64,000 nt of DNA, taken from positions 372,001 through 436,000 of the forward strand of contig NZ_JMJJ01000005.1 in NCBI RefSeq assembly GCF_000710035.2. Reading direction: 5' to 3'. Position numbers and translations under genes: made by a program. Shown here piece after piece: positions 42,922-52,571 of this stretch. Position 1 is the first letter of the stretch, and each line of letters begins with the position of its first letter. The notes below the pieces were generated by a model. The model made no database searches and had not been told where the DNA came from. It saw nothing but the letters and a program-made list of their open reading frames with translations. Origin of the DNA: Pantoea ananatis LMG 2665. GTDB lineage: Bacteria; Pseudomonadota; Gammaproteobacteria; Enterobacterales; Enterobacteriaceae.

Positions 42922-42952
42922 TCGTGCCGCCCCCTTATTCAGGGCGGCACGA
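42922..42952 (-). other. Strong hairpin between phnD and phnE
   Basis: TCGTGCCGCCC (42922-42932) and GGGCGGCACGA (42942-42952) form a perfect, GC-rich 11-bp stem with a 9-nt loop. No T-run follows. Such hairpins after binding-protein genes commonly reduce downstream expression and stabilise upstream mRNA, which would give more PhnD than PhnE. Confidence 0.65.
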
Positions 42953-42977
42953 TGGCTGCAAGCAAACTGCCCTGCCG

Positions 42978-43907
42978 TTAGCCGCGCGCGCCTTTCATCA
43001 GCTCGCGTTTCATATCGATGATGTTCTGGAAGTCCGCTACCGAGGTCTTGCCAATGTGCTGCTGGCCCCCTACGGCTTTGGTGAAACAGGCGTGATCGTC
43101 TTTATCCAGTTTTTTGATCGCGGCGATGACTTTCGCTTTGAAATCCGCTGGCAGTTTATTGCTCACCAGGATAGGACCGTTAGGAATTAACGGCGACTGC
43201 CAGATAATCCGAATCTGTTTCATCAGGTCCGGATGGTCCATGCGGATCAGGCGGCCAAAGGCACCCGAGGTGTAGCCCGTGTTGTAATCACCGACCATAG
43301 AGGTCCAGGTCACCGCGCCGTCGAACTGATTATTCAGCACGCCCAGGATGTCCTGCTCATGACCACCTGAAAAGGTCACGCTTGAAAAGAAGTTGTTGTA
43401 TTTATTGTCGATGTTGCCGCCAAACATTTTCTTAAACGCCTGGTTTGGCACGAGGAAACCGGATGTGGAATCGGGATCCGCCATACCAAAAGATTTGCCT
43501 TTCAGATCTTCCAGCTTCTTATAAGGGCTGTCGGCTTTCACAATCACCACGGAGTGATAACCGCGAGACTGATCTTTGTCATCCACCACAATGCCCACTA
43601 AATCGACGGCCTTGGGATCCTGAATATACACGGACGCATACGAGGAGGGAGACATACTCAATACCAGATCCACTTTACCGCCCAGCAGCCCCTGAATCAC
43701 GCCGGAATAGTCTGAAGAGTTGCGGATTTTGGTATCCACGTTCAGTTCTTTATCAAAGAACGTTTTCACACACTGGTTATCACCAATCTGCTGAGTCGCG
43801 TTCTGACCGCCTAAAATACCCAGATTCAGCTCTTTTGGTGCGTCCGCTGCGTTAACGCCAAAGGTAAGCAATGCTGTAGTCAATAACGCGAAAGCTTTCA
43901 TTTTCAT
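42978..43907 (-). CDS. phnD: Phosphonate-binding periplasmic protein PhnD
   Basis: The periplasmic receptor of the phosphonate importer, 309 residues. The ATG at 43907 starts a signal peptide (MKMKAFALLTTALLTFGVNA) cleaved before ADAPKELNLG. Family marks include LNLGILGGQNATQQ, FSGGHEQDILGVLNNQFDGAVTW (parts SGGHEQDILGVL and FDGAVTW), VTWTSMVGDYNTG and SPLIPNGPILV. It follows phnC after 25 bp. Confidence 0.94.
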   Translation of the reverse strand: MKMKAFALLTTALLTFGVNAADAPKELNLGILGGQNATQQIGDNQCVKTFFDKELNVDTKIRNSSDYSGVIQGLLGGKVDLVLSMSPSSYASVYIQDPKAVDLVGIVVDDKDQSRGYHSVVIVKADSPYKKLEDLKGKSFGMADPDSTSGFLVPNQAFKKMFGGNIDNKYNNFFSSVTFSGGHEQDILGVLNNQFDGAVTWTSMVGDYNTGYTSGAFGRLIRMDHPDLMKQIRIIWQSPLIPNGPILVSNKLPADFKAKVIAAIKKLDKDDHACFTKAVGGQQHIGKTSVADFQNIIDMKRELMKGARG

Positions 43908-43932
43908 TAGCCTTGTTCTCTTGCTGTGATAG

Positions 43933-44763
43933 TTAGTGGATCTGGTTAAATTCGTCGCCGTACAGCTGATGCAGCAAGCCGTCGGTAAGTGCGGAAGGAT
44001 GACCGTCGAACAGCACCACACCGCGCTGAATACCTATCACGCGCGTGCAGTAACTTTTTACTAATTCAATCGAGTGCAGATTCACCATCACGCTGATGCC
44101 CTGATCGCTGACCTGACGCAATACATCCATAATACGGGTGGTATTTTTAGGATCGAGCGAGGCAACGGGTTCATCCGCTAACAGAATTTTGGGGTTCTGC
44201 ATCAGCGCCCGACAAATCGCCACGCGCTGCATCTGACCGCCGGAGAGGTTTTCGGCGCGCTGTAACGCCTGCGGTAGCATGTTCATCCACTCAAGCAGTT
44301 GAATGGCGCGGGCGCGATCGGTGTCAGAGAACACTTTGAAAAACGATTTCAGCGTAGAGGTCTGGCTGAGACGCCCCAACAGCACGTTGGTCAGCACATC
44401 AAGGCGAGGCACCAGGCAGAAATCCTGAAAGATCATGCCGCACTGGGTGCGCCATTCACGCATCTGGCGGCTGCTGAGATTCACCACATCGCGATCGGCT
44501 TCGCCGTGGTGCAGGCTGACGATGGCGCCCTGTGAGGCGGAGATTGTGCCATTCAGCATGTGCAGCAGCGTCGATTTGCCTGCGCCAGAGCGGCCGATTA
44601 CCGCCACCAGTTCACCCGCATGCAAATCGAAACTGACATTATCGAGGACTTTGTTGTTACCGTAAGCTTTGCTCAGTCCCTGAACAGATAACACTTTTTG
44701 CCCGCCTGACTGGGTCAATGACGAGACGTTATCGACCACCGTTTTAAGCAGTGCCTGTGCCAT
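43933..44763 (-). CDS. phnC: Phosphonate ABC transporter ATPase PhnC
   Basis: The ATPase of the phosphonate importer, 276 residues. Walker A is [16 protein letters not shown] near 58, the Q-loop region is [20 protein letters not shown] (part [13 protein letters not shown]), the signature is [16 protein letters not shown] near 168 and Walker [14 protein letters not shown] near 190. An N-terminal extension of about 25 residues precedes the first strand. It is first in the phnC-D-E1-E2 unit and lies 174 bp after phnP. Confidence 0.94.
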   Translation of the reverse strand: MAQALLKTVVDNVSSLTQSGGQKVLSVQGLSKAYGNNKVLDNVSFDLHAGELVAVIGRSGAGKSTLLHMLNGTISASQGAIVSLHHGEADRDVVNLSSRQMREWRTQCGMIFQDFCLVPRLDVLTNVLLGRLSQTSTLKSFFKVFSDTDRARAIQLLEWMNMLPQALQRAENLSGGQMQRVAICRALMQNPKILLADEPVASLDPKNTTRIMDVLRQVSDQGISVMVNLHSIELVKSYCTRVIGIQRGVVLFDGHPSALTDGLLHQLYGDEFNQIH

Positions 44764-44832
44764 GATGTTCTCCGTTATTGCAGTTTACGTTCTGTACCCG
44801 CGCCCCATTAACCCATCTGGTCGGTACTGTCT

Positions 44833-44868
44833 GGCGTGAGTCATTATCTTGCGTTTGTGGCTCACGCC
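44833..44868 (-). other. Inverted repeat in the phnP-phnC gap
   Basis: GGCGTGAG (44833-44840) and CTCACGCC (44861-44868) form an 8-bp inverted repeat with a 20-nt loop between phnP and phnC. It has no T-run. It could end or punctuate the phnF-P transcript or be an operator for phnC; I saw only a weak Pho-box-like sequence here. Confidence 0.4.
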
Positions 44869-44936
44869 GCCGGAACCTGACGAGAGACCGCTATATTAAG
44901 AACACGGGGGATGAAGGCTGTATTACGGTTAGATGA

Positions 44937-45707
44937 TTAAACTGTGACAGGCAAATCGGCACCCAGAGACAGCGACAAGCCGTCACAGGCTGCCCGAACC
45001 CCATCGGGTAAGGCGTGCTCTGCCAGCCAGTTATCCATGTGATGGCTCAGATGAATCAGCCAGGCCTGGTGCGGTTTCAGTTCATCAATGATGTTTAGCG
45101 CGGCGGTCAAATCGTTATGATTGCGTCCGCCCTGCCCGGGGGGATCGTTACAGTCTACCAGCAGGTGATCCAGCCGTTGTCCACGCAGGAAATCGGCGGT
45201 GTCCGGCGGCAGACCGCAGGTATCGCACAGCCAGGCCAGACGCGATCCATGCCAGTCAAACAGATAGCCGTGAGTCAGTCGTGAATGTTGAAGCGGCAGT
45301 GGTGTCACCTGTAATTCACCGAACTGATGTGCCACGTAAGGCGTTAAAGCGGGGCGGAAATCCAGCAGTCCGGGATGCTTAAACAGGTCATCGCAGCCCT
45401 TGTCGTCCGGCGGTCCCCACACAGGAATAGATTCGCCCTCACCCCAGCGCAGAGTGAACAGCCCCTGCACATGGTCCATATGATAATGAGTCAGCAAAAT
45501 TCGGTTAATTTCGCCAGGCTGAAAGCGCTCGGCCAGCAATGGCAAACCGGCATCCAGTAAAATACGTTCGCGTCCGGCCTCAATTAACGCGCTGGTAGGC
45601 GCGCGGCGATAGCGGGAAGCGTCGCGGGCGCGCAAACAGGCATGACAGTCACAACCGAACACCGGCGCGCCTGTCACACCGCCGGTACCAAGCAAGGTCA
45701 GTTTCAT
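44937..45707 (-). CDS. phnP: Phosphoribosyl cyclic phosphodiesterase PhnP
   Basis: This metallo-beta-lactamase-fold enzyme opens 5-phosphoribosyl 1,2-cyclic phosphate, the product of C-P lyase, to ribose 1,5-bisphosphate. The 256 residues begin MKLTLLGTGGVTGAPVFGC and carry the metal motif LTHYHMDHVQG near 72-82. A structural zinc region CDCHACLRARDASRYRR is also seen (parts CDCHACLRA and RYRR), as are VDCNDPPGQGGRNHNDL and HLSHHMDN at the end. It overlaps phnN by 4 bp and is last in the phnF-P operon. Confidence 0.93.
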   Translation of the reverse strand: MKLTLLGTGGVTGAPVFGCDCHACLRARDASRYRRAPTSALIEAGRERILLDAGLPLLAERFQPGEINRILLTHYHMDHVQGLFTLRWGEGESIPVWGPPDDKGCDDLFKHPGLLDFRPALTPYVAHQFGELQVTPLPLQHSRLTHGYLFDWHGSRLAWLCDTCGLPPDTADFLRGQRLDHLLVDCNDPPGQGGRNHNDLTAALNIIDELKPHQAWLIHLSHHMDNWLAEHALPDGVRAACDGLSLSLGADLPVTV

Positions 45708-46240
45708 GGGAATTCCGCTAGCAACTGTCGTAACTGTTGTACCGTATCCACCAGCGCACCATCATTGTTCAGCCGCAGGCAGCCCTCTGGCTGATGTTGC
45801 GCCGCGCGCGCCAGTCGTTGAACGATCTCCTCTTCACTCTCACGTCCCCGCTGTCGTAAACGCGCGGCCAGCACCAATGGCGAAACCTCAATGCACAGCG
45901 GCAACAGCCGTGCGCCGTAACGCGCACGAACCTGTTCCAGATGCTGACGGGAGCCGTTTACCAGCACGTTCTGCCCGCACGCCAGCCAGCCATCGATTTC
46001 ACTCCCGATACCGTAATGAAAACCGTGGGCCTGCCAGCTGACCGCAAATAACCCCAGCGCCTTGCGCCGGATAAACTCCGCTTCCGTCAGGGCCACGTGG
46101 TTTTCGCCCCCCACATCGTGAGGGCGGGTGATATAGCGGTGCGCAATCAGCAGGCCGTCAGGCGGCGCCTCGCGCAGCAGGTCCAGCAGGCTGTCCTTTC
46201 CTGAGCCGGACGGGCCGATGAGCCAGATAAGCCGGGCCAT
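45704..46240 (-). CDS. phnN: Ribose 1,5-bisphosphokinase PhnN
   Basis: PhnN phosphorylates ribose 1,5-bisphosphate to PRPP, closing the phosphonate pathway. The 178-residue guanylate-kinase-like protein has the P-loop GPSGSGKDSLL at residues 9-19, HRYITRPHDVGGENHVAL near 36 (parts RYITRPHD and GGENHVAL) and VLVNGSRQHLEQ near 92. It overlaps phnM by 1 bp and phnP by 4 bp. phnO, found between phnN and phnP in E. coli, is absent. Confidence 0.93.
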   Translation of the reverse strand: MARLIWLIGPSGSGKDSLLDLLREAPPDGLLIAHRYITRPHDVGGENHVALTEAEFIRRKALGLFAVSWQAHGFHYGIGSEIDGWLACGQNVLVNGSRQHLEQVRARYGARLLPLCIEVSPLVLAARLRQRGRESEEEIVQRLARAAQHQPEGCLRLNNDGALVDTVQQLRQLLAEFP

Positions 46241-47376
46241 CAGTACACCTGCCGGCCTTTGCTCCAGACATGGCGGATGTGGGGATGACCATGTTGGGTA
46301 TGCGCCAGTACCAGGTCGGCACGGCAGCCTTCCGTAATCACGCCACGATCCTCCAGCCCCAACGCGCGCGCCGGATTACAGGTGACCAGCGCAACAGACT
46401 GGGACAGTGACAGCGTGTTTCGCTCATCCGCCGCTAAGCGGAAGGCCGCATCCAACAGGCTGCCGGGATAATAGTCCGATGACAGAATATCCAGCATTCC
46501 GTGTGATGCCAGCTCCCAGGCGGCTACGTTACCGGAGTGCGAGCCACCGCGAACAATATTCGGTGCGCCCATTAACACCTGCATATTGCAATAACGTGAC
46601 GCCTTCGCCGCCTCCAGCGTGGTGGGGAATTCAGCTATCGCGCTGCCCACGCCGTGCGACTCTTCCACGTGCGCTTCGGTCGCATCATCGTGGCTGGCAA
46701 TCGCAATACCATGATCCCGGCACAGCGCGGCAATCGCCAGGCGGTTGGGCTGTGACCACTCTCTGGCCAGCGCCAGCTGATCGCGCTCAAACTCGTCCAT
46801 CTGCTCGTCATTGAGCTGATATTTTCCCTGATAGTACTCGCGATACTTTTCCAGCGATGCGTACTGGCGCTGCCCGGGTGAATGGTCCATCAGCGAGACC
46901 AGCGACAGCTCTGGTGAGGAGATGAGCGCCTCAAACAGCGGCAGCGTGGTGTGATGCGGCAGTTCGCAGCGCAGATGTAATAAATGCTCGGCGCGGTTGA
47001 GCCCCTTGCGGTTACTGTCACGAATCGCGCCAATCATTTTGCTGAGATTTTCCAGCCGGTGCCCCCCATCGCGTACATCACCTACACCGATGGCATCCAG
47101 CACGGTGGTGATGCCGCTGGCCACCATCAGCGCATCGTGGCTGCTCATGGCGGAATGGGCCGGCCAGTCAACCTTAGGCCGCGGGGTGAAGAACTTATCC
47201 AGGTTGTCCGTGTGCAGCTCGACCAGGCCGGGCAACAGAAACGCGCCCTCTCCGTCCAGCGCGCCGGCGAGCTGGCTGGCGGTTTCGCTAAAGTTCGTAA
47301 TGCGGTCTTCACGAAACTCCAGCGATCCCTCTACCACTTCGTTTTCCAGCACCAGCTTTACATTATTGATGATCAT
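46240..47376 (-). CDS. phnM: Phosphonate metabolism hydrolase PhnM
   Basis: PhnM removes pyrophosphate from the 5-triphosphoribosyl alkylphosphonate made by the PhnIGHL step. The 378-residue amidohydrolase has [21 protein letters not shown] (parts [12 protein letters not shown] and FTPRP) near 50, [22 protein letters not shown] (parts [10 protein letters not shown] and GVGD), [17 protein letters not shown] near 225 and [13 protein letters not shown] near 297. It overlaps phnL by 4 bp and phnN by 1 bp. Confidence 0.94.
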   Translation of the reverse strand: MIINNVKLVLENEVVEGSLEFREDRITNFSETASQLAGALDGEGAFLLPGLVELHTDNLDKFFTPRPKVDWPAHSAMSSHDALMVASGITTVLDAIGVGDVRDGGHRLENLSKMIGAIRDSNRKGLNRAEHLLHLRCELPHHTTLPLFEALISSPELSLVSLMDHSPGQRQYASLEKYREYYQGKYQLNDEQMDEFERDQLALAREWSQPNRLAIAALCRDHGIAIASHDDATEAHVEESHGVGSAIAEFPTTLEAAKASRYCNMQVLMGAPNIVRGGSHSGNVAAWELASHGMLDILSSDYYPGSLLDAAFRLAADERNTLSLSQSVALVTCNPARALGLEDRGVITEGCRADLVLAHTQHGHPHIRHVWSKGRQVY

Positions 47377-48092
47377 GCTTCTGCCCCTGTTTTGAAGGGC
47401 TGCATCACGTGCAGGCGATCGGCCACACGCTCCCGCACCGCTTCATCATGAAAAATACCGACAATGGCCGCGCCACGCGCGCGCGCCTGTTCAATCAAAC
47501 TCACGACTGCGGCGCTGTTAACGCTGTCGAGCGATGCCGTAGGCTCATCCAGCAGCAGCACGGGATAATCGGCAATAAAGCCACGGGCGATGTTGACGCG
47601 CTGCTGCTCTCCACCGGAGAACGTCGAGGGTGCCAGGGACCAGAGGCGTTGCGGGACATTGAGCCGGGTCAGCAGATCTTTGGCGCGCGCTTCGCAGAAG
47701 CTGCGCTCAACGCCGCGTTCCAGTAACGGCTGCATGACGATCTCCAGGGTCGGCACGCGCGGGATGACCCGCAGAAACTGACTGACCCAGCCGATGGTAT
47801 CCCGGCGAATGGCAATAATCTGGCGGGCGGGTGCCTGTGCCATATCGACCCATTCGCCCAGATGCTGCACCCAGATACTGCCGCTGTTGGCCTGATAGTT
47901 GCCATACAGGGCACGGAGCAGAGTCGATTTTCCGCTGCCCGAATGCCCGTGCAGCACCACGCATTCGCCCTCACTGACTTCCAGGCTGGCATCCTGCAGC
48001 ACCGGCAGAGCCGCCCCGTTCTGATTGTGCAGCACAAAGGTTTTGCACAAATTTTCCACGCGCAGTTGCGTCTTCATAGTCGCTGTCGCCAT
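47373..48092 (-). CDS. phnL: C-P lyase core accessory ATPase-like protein PhnL
   Basis: PhnL is an ABC-type protein required with PhnI, PhnG and PhnH to attach the phosphonate to ribose triphosphate; it also binds the core complex. The 239 residues have Walker [17 protein letters not shown] near 48, [15 protein letters not shown] (Q-loop), signature [16 protein letters not shown] near 158 and Walker [13 protein letters not shown]. The start overlaps the phnK stop by 1 bp. Confidence 0.94.
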   Translation of the reverse strand: MATATMKTQLRVENLCKTFVLHNQNGAALPVLQDASLEVSEGECVVLHGHSGSGKSTLLRALYGNYQANSGSIWVQHLGEWVDMAQAPARQIIAIRRDTIGWVSQFLRVIPRVPTLEIVMQPLLERGVERSFCEARAKDLLTRLNVPQRLWSLAPSTFSGGEQQRVNIARGFIADYPVLLLDEPTASLDSVNSAAVVSLIEQARARGAAIVGIFHDEAVRERVADRLHVMQPFKTGAEA

Positions 48093-48853
48093 TAGTTAAG
48101 CACCGATGAAACCAGCAGTTGCGTATAAGGATGATGCGGATCATCCAGCACGCGGTCCGTTAAACCACTTTCCACGACCCGGCCCTGCTTCATGACCAGC
48201 AGCCGATGCGCCAGCAGGCGCGCCACGTCCAGATCGTGGGTCACAATGATCACCGCCAGATTCAGTTCGCGCACCAGCGTACGCAGCAGGTCCAGCAGTC
48301 GCGCCTGCACCGAGACGTCCAGCCCGCCTGTGGGTTCATCCATAAACACCAGTTTCGGCTGGGTCACTAAATTGCGGGCGATTTGCAGACGCTGCTGCAT
48401 GCCGCCGGAAAACGTCGTCGGCAGGTCATCGATACGGTTCGCTGCGATTTCCACCGCCTGCAGCCAGTGACTCGCCTCGGCGCGGATCTCGCCATAGTGA
48501 CGATGGCCGACGGCCATTAAACGTTCACCGATATTGCCGCCCGCCGTGACCTGAGGACGCAGTCCTTCCAGCGGATGCTGGTGTACCACGCCCCACTCCG
48601 TGCGCAGTAAGCGGCGACGGTCGCTTTCGCTCATCTGGTAAAGATCGCGCTGCAGGTAATGAATTGCGCCTGCCTGCGGGGCCAGCCGGGCAGACAGGCT
48701 CCGCAGCAACGTGGTTTTACCCGAACCGGACTCTCCCACAATCCCCAGCACCTCGCCCGGGTAGAGATCAAAGCTGACCTCTTCGAAACCTTTGCCCGGT
48801 GCGTAAAGGTGCGTGAGGTTATTGACCGCGAGTAGCGGTTGTTCACTGTGCAT
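48092..48853 (-). CDS. phnK: C-P lyase accessory ABC protein PhnK
   Basis: PhnK is an ABC-type protein that docks on PhnJ in the C-P lyase core complex. The ATG at 48853 ([17 protein letters not shown]) is the family start; the frame also runs 16 codons further upstream inside phnJ. The 253 residues have [17 protein letters not shown] near 40, [29 protein letters not shown] near 150 and [16 protein letters not shown]. It overlaps the phnJ end by 11 bp. Confidence 0.94.
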   Translation of the reverse strand: MHSEQPLLAVNNLTHLYAPGKGFEEVSFDLYPGEVLGIVGESGSGKTTLLRSLSARLAPQAGAIHYLQRDLYQMSESDRRRLLRTEWGVVHQHPLEGLRPQVTAGGNIGERLMAVGHRHYGEIRAEASHWLQAVEIAANRIDDLPTTFSGGMQQRLQIARNLVTQPKLVFMDEPTGGLDVSVQARLLDLLRTLVRELNLAVIIVTHDLDVARLLAHRLLVMKQGRVVESGLTDRVLDDPHHPYTQLLVSSVLN

Positions 48854-49691
48854 GTTGTTGTTCCTGCTGCTGGTGGCAAAAATCGGTATCTGAGCACACA
48901 AACATGCGCGTTCCCTGATCGTCCATCACTACCTCGTCCAGATAGCTGTGACGCGATCCGCACAGCGCACAGGGTTCGTCCCACTGCTGCACGGTGAAGG
49001 GATGATCGTCGAAGTCGAGGCTTTCAACTTTGGTGTAAGGCGGCAAGGCATAGATGCGCTTCTCGCGTCCGGCACCAAACAGCTGCAGGGCGGGCATCAT
49101 GTGCATCTTCGGGTTATCGAATTTGGGAATCGGCGACGGATCCATCACATAGCGATCGTTGACCTTCACCGGATAGGCATAGGTGGTGGCGATGTGGCCG
49201 AAACGGGCGATATCTTCGTACAGTTTGACCTGCATGATGCCGTACTCTTCCAGCGCATGCATGGTGCGGGTTTCCGTCTCGCGCGGCTCAATAAAGCGCA
49301 GCGGCTCGGGAATCGGCACCTGAAAAATCAGGATCTGATCTTCTTCCAGCGGGGTTTCCGGAATACGGTGACGCGTCTGAATCAGCGTGGCATCCACCGT
49401 GCGTTCCGTGGTGGCCGCGCCGCTCACTCGCTGGAAGAAACGACGGATGGAGACGGCGTTGGTCGTATCGTCCGCGCCCTGGTCGATGACTTTCAGAACG
49501 TCTTTGTCGCCAATGACGCTGGCGGTGATTTGAATCCCGCCGGTGCCCCAGCCGTAAGGCATCGGCATTTCGCGTCCGGCAAAGGGCACCTGATAGCCGG
49601 GAATCGCCACCGCTTTTAAGATGGCGCGCCGGATCGTGCGTTTGGTTTGCTCGTCAAGGTAGCCGTTGTTATAGCCGCTGAGTTCAGCCAT
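48843..49691 (-). CDS. phnJ: Carbon-phosphorus lyase PhnJ
   Basis: PhnJ is the radical-SAM-type enzyme that cleaves the carbon-phosphorus bond of the ribosyl phosphonate. The 282 residues keep the cluster and catalytic cysteines in the C-terminal part: CALCGSRHSYLDE, then FVCSDTDFC. The N-terminal part has GYNNGYLDEQTKR and PYGWGTGGIQITASVIG (parts MPYGWGTGGIQ and TASVIG). All four expected cysteines are present, so the enzyme should be functional. It overlaps phnI by 8 bp. Confidence 0.96.
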   Translation of the reverse strand: MAELSGYNNGYLDEQTKRTIRRAILKAVAIPGYQVPFAGREMPMPYGWGTGGIQITASVIGDKDVLKVIDQGADDTTNAVSIRRFFQRVSGAATTERTVDATLIQTRHRIPETPLEEDQILIFQVPIPEPLRFIEPRETETRTMHALEEYGIMQVKLYEDIARFGHIATTYAYPVKVNDRYVMDPSPIPKFDNPKMHMMPALQLFGAGREKRIYALPPYTKVESLDFDDHPFTVQQWDEPCALCGSRHSYLDEVVMDDQGTRMFVCSDTDFCHQQQEQQHAQ

Positions 49692-50760
49692 TTTGCTGCT
49701 CCTGATAGTCCTGACGCAGACGTTTCAGCAGTTCCAGTTCCGCCTGGAAATCGACGTAGTGCGGCAGTTTTAAGTGGGAAACAAAGCCTGCGGCTTCAAC
49801 GTTATCCGCATGCGACAGAACAAATTCCTCATCCTGCGCCGGGCTGGTGATACGTTCATTGTGCTCGCGCGTCTGTAAGGCGCGATCCACCAGCGCCATT
49901 GACATGGCTTTACGCTCTGCCCGACCAAAGACCAGTCCATAGCCGCGCGTGAAGTGCGGTGCGCTTTCCCCATCGTGGGTAAAGCCGTTGACCATTTCAC
50001 ACTCGGTCAGCAGCATTTCCCCAATTTCCAGCTCAAATCCCAGTTCTTCCGGGCAAACGCTGACGCTGACATAACCGGTCCGGATTTCTCCGGCAAACGG
50101 ATGGGTGCGGCCATAGCCGCGCTGGGTGGAATAGCCCAGCGACAGCAGAAAACCTTCATCGCCGCGTACCAGCTGTTGCAGTCGTGCGGCACGTGAGGCG
50201 GGAAAGCCCATCGGCTCTCGGGTGATGTCGGTGGGTTCGCTGCCGTCGTCGCTTTCACGCTCTGCTAAGCCTTCGTCGCTCATCATGCTGAACATGTGCG
50301 GGCAGTGTTCGGGCAGCGCCTGCTCGCTGCGCGGCGGCAGAGGCGTTTCCCCGTTAGCCATCAGGGTAAAGTCCAGCAGCCGGTGGCTGTAGTCATAGGT
50401 TGGGCCTAAAACCTGACCGCCAGGCAAATCCTTATAAACCGCGGAGATACGCCGCTCGATCCGCATGTTGCCGGTGTCCAGCGGCGTGCTTTGCGCCAGG
50501 CGAGGCAAGGTTGTGCGATAGGCGCGCAGTAAAAAAATGGCCTCAACCAGATCGCCGCTGGCCTGTTTAATGGCTAACGCCGCCAGCGCGGGATCGTAAA
50601 TGCCGCCTTCGGTCATCACACGATCTACCGCCAGGCCAAGCTGCTGCGCGATCTGATCGCAGGATAACTCCGCGACCGCACGGTCGCCCCGACGCAGATC
50701 GGCCTGAAGATGATGGGCATTGGCAATGGCTTTTTCGCCCCCTTTAACCGCTACGTACAT
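49684..50760 (-). CDS. phnI: C-P lyase core protein PhnI
   Basis: PhnI is the nucleosidase-like core subunit that exchanges adenine of ATP for the phosphonate, with PhnG, PhnH and PhnL. The ATG at 50760 gives the family start MYVAVKGGEKAIANAH. The 358 residues include RGDRAVAELSCDQIAQQLGLAVDRVM (parts DRAVAELSCDQIAQQL and AVDRVM), EGGIYDPALAALAIKQA, FTRGYGLVFGRAERKA-type GYGLVFGRAERKAMSMA and the C-terminal HADNVEAAGFVSHLKLPHYVDF (parts NVEAAGFVSHLKLPHY). It overlaps phnH by 10 bp. Confidence 0.94.
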   Translation of the reverse strand: MYVAVKGGEKAIANAHHLQADLRRGDRAVAELSCDQIAQQLGLAVDRVMTEGGIYDPALAALAIKQASGDLVEAIFLLRAYRTTLPRLAQSTPLDTGNMRIERRISAVYKDLPGGQVLGPTYDYSHRLLDFTLMANGETPLPPRSEQALPEHCPHMFSMMSDEGLAERESDDGSEPTDITREPMGFPASRAARLQQLVRGDEGFLLSLGYSTQRGYGRTHPFAGEIRTGYVSVSVCPEELGFELEIGEMLLTECEMVNGFTHDGESAPHFTRGYGLVFGRAERKAMSMALVDRALQTREHNERITSPAQDEEFVLSHADNVEAAGFVSHLKLPHYVDFQAELELLKRLRQDYQEQQNG

Positions 50761-51335
50761 GAGCACACCTCAACATGAGTTGTCCGTGGCACCGCCATCA
50801 TCGCTTCGCCACAGGTAAAGATGAGATCCACGCCCTGAGGGAACGGATGCGGTCGGGCACGCAGGTATTCGAGCACGCTTTCCGGCAACTGGGGCGCAAT
50901 GGCGCGCGCTTCACGCAGGCCCGGGCCAGACAACCGTAGCGCCAGCCCACCGTTCAGTGCGGGCACCTCAATAATCAACGTGGTGCTTTTTTCCGGTGCC
51001 AGATTGTCGCCTGCGGCGAAGTCGGCAGGATTGGGCTGAGCGGTCGCGTGGCTGAGCGCAAAGGCTGCGTCATTGCTGTCGGTAAGGGGCGCACCAGTAT
51101 GGAAACGCAGGTTATCGCGCAGTTCCTGATTATCGACCTGGGGATCCAGCCACAGCGGGCTCTCCTGATCCACCAGCGTCAGCAGCACGGCGGTGGCGGC
51201 AGGGGAAAGTGCGCCCCAGCCCTGTTCCAGCGGCAGGGAAACCATCACGCCAGGCTCGCTCATGGCTTTCAGGATGCGGCGGAAGGCGTGCTGCGCATCC
51301 GCAACCGGGTGATTAAAACTTGCCAGTAAAGTCAT
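50751..51335 (-). CDS. phnH: C-P lyase core protein PhnH
   Basis: PhnH is a small core subunit needed for transfer of the phosphonate to ribose. The 194 residues begin MTLLASFNHPVADAQHAFR and have FRRILKAMSEPGVMVSLP, ESPLWLDPQVDNQELRDNLRFHTGAP (parts TPLWLD-like SPLWLDPQVDN and LRFHTGAP) and PFPQGVDLIFTCGEAMMAVPRTT (parts FPQGVDLIF and VPRTTHVEV) near the end. It overlaps phnG by 4 bp. Confidence 0.93.
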   Translation of the reverse strand: MTLLASFNHPVADAQHAFRRILKAMSEPGVMVSLPLEQGWGALSPAATAVLLTLVDQESPLWLDPQVDNQELRDNLRFHTGAPLTDSNDAAFALSHATAQPNPADFAAGDNLAPEKSTTLIIEVPALNGGLALRLSGPGLREARAIAPQLPESVLEYLRARPHPFPQGVDLIFTCGEAMMAVPRTTHVEVCSCT

Positions 51336-51781
51336 TCATTGTCTCCGCGTACCAGCGTAAAGAAGTCCACTTTGCTGCTGGCGATTTCACGTGCGCGCAG
51401 CTGACGCTGCTCTTCACGTGAGGCCGCCAGCGGGATAATCATTTTTTCCTGCAGCAGTTCAGCGGTGTCGGCCTGTTGCAACAGGGCATCCATCAGGGCG
51501 CAGCGTTCGGCATGGGCTTTATCCCGGCCGAGCAGATAGCTGTAACCCAGGGTGCCGTCGTTCAGCCGCACCACCGCACGCGTCACGGTGGCATCGCCCA
51601 CCACAAAGCGTTTGCCGGTGGCGCCCATGCGGGCCTGCAGACGCGTCAGGCCAATCTCGGCCGGGCGAATCAGGGTAAATTCGGGCTTGAGGTTGAGCGG
51701 CTGCCAGTACGCGTCAAGCTCGGCTGCGCTGCTGTGTGCCAACACCGAAAGCCAGTGCTGGCGGGCCGTTTGCTGTTTCAT
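51332..51781 (-). CDS. phnG: C-P lyase core protein PhnG
   Basis: PhnG is a core subunit of the C-P lyase complex. The 149 residues begin with a helical region (ARQHWLSVLAHSSAAEL), then have VRPAEIGLTRLQARMGATGKRFV-type IRPAEIGLTRLQARMG, FVVGDATVTRAVVRL, GTLGYSYLLGRDKAHAE and DALLQ, all family marks. It starts on the last base of the phnF stop codon and overlaps phnH by 4 bp. Confidence 0.93.
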   Translation of the reverse strand: MKQQTARQHWLSVLAHSSAAELDAYWQPLNLKPEFTLIRPAEIGLTRLQARMGATGKRFVVGDATVTRAVVRLNDGTLGYSYLLGRDKAHAERCALMDALLQQADTAELLQEKMIIPLAASREEQRQLRAREIASSKVDFFTLVRGDNE

Positions 51782-52497
51782 TAATGCTCCAGAGTGAGTT
51801 CGATCATGTCGCCACGCGTGAGGCTGACGGAGTATTCCGCCATCGCGCCATCGGTGGTTTTATTCAGCGTCCGCACGCACAACAGTGGAGAGTGCAGCGC
51901 GATTTCCAGTTGCTTACACTCTTTGGCCTGGGCCCGGCGGGTGCTGATGCGCGTCTGGCTGCGTACCAGCTGCTTACCGGTGTGCAGCTGCAGATAGTCA
52001 TGAAGTGAGCCGCTGTTAAAGCGCTGCAGCTGTGGCCACCAGCTGAGATCGGCAAGGAAGTGGTTGATCAGGCAGACCGGCAGGCCATTTACACGGCGCA
52101 GGGTTCGCAGGTGAATAACGTTATCGCCTTCACTGACGCCAAGCGCGGCGGCCACGTCGGCACTGGCCGGGCGCAGCACCGCCAGCAGACGTTCACTGGT
52201 GGGATCGCTGCCCTGCTCCATCAGGTTCTGGCTGAAGCGAGCCTGAGCGTGTAACGGATAGTCGTAGGGGCGCATCAGCACTAAAATGCCGACGCCATGG
52301 CGACGCTGCAGCAGGCCCTTGTTCACCAGTTCGTCTACCGCCCGACGCAGCGTGTGGCGGTTCACCGCATAGTGATCGGCCAGCTGCTGCTCAGAGGGTA
52401 AATAGTCACCGCTGCGGTAACGTTCCTGAACAGCCTGCTCCAGTTGCGCGGCAACAGCCTGATAGACAGTGGTCGGATGTCTGGATAACTCCATCAC
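51781..52497 (-). CDS. phnF: GntR-family regulator PhnF
   Basis: PhnF is a GntR/HutC-type repressor expected to control the phn operon it heads. The 238 residues have an N-terminal winged helix (YRSGDYLPSEQQLADHYAVNRHTLRRAVDELVNKGLLQRRHGVG in parts YLPSEQQLADHY, VNRHTLRRAVDEL and GLLQRRHGVG) and a C-terminal UTRA ligand domain (VIHLRTLRRVNGLPV near 130). As first gene of phnFGHIJKLMNP it is coupled to phnG by a TAATG junction. A candidate Pho box lies 75 bp upstream. Confidence 0.92.
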   Translation of the reverse strand: MMELSRHPTTVYQAVAAQLEQAVQERYRSGDYLPSEQQLADHYAVNRHTLRRAVDELVNKGLLQRRHGVGILVLMRPYDYPLHAQARFSQNLMEQGSDPTSERLLAVLRPASADVAAALGVSEGDNVIHLRTLRRVNGLPVCLINHFLADLSWWPQLQRFNSGSLHDYLQLHTGKQLVRSQTRISTRRAQAKECKQLEIALHSPLLCVRTLNKTTDGAMAEYSVSLTRGDMIELTLEH

Positions 52498-52571
52498 AAT
52501 TAAATCCTCACATCAGTAGAGGGATTTCACAGCGAAGATGCTGCGGGATGGAAACAGAGTGACGGGATCAG

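Noticed and set aside
44764-44936. Pho box ahead of phnC
   Set aside because: Only one poor half-site could be found, without an 11-bp partner.
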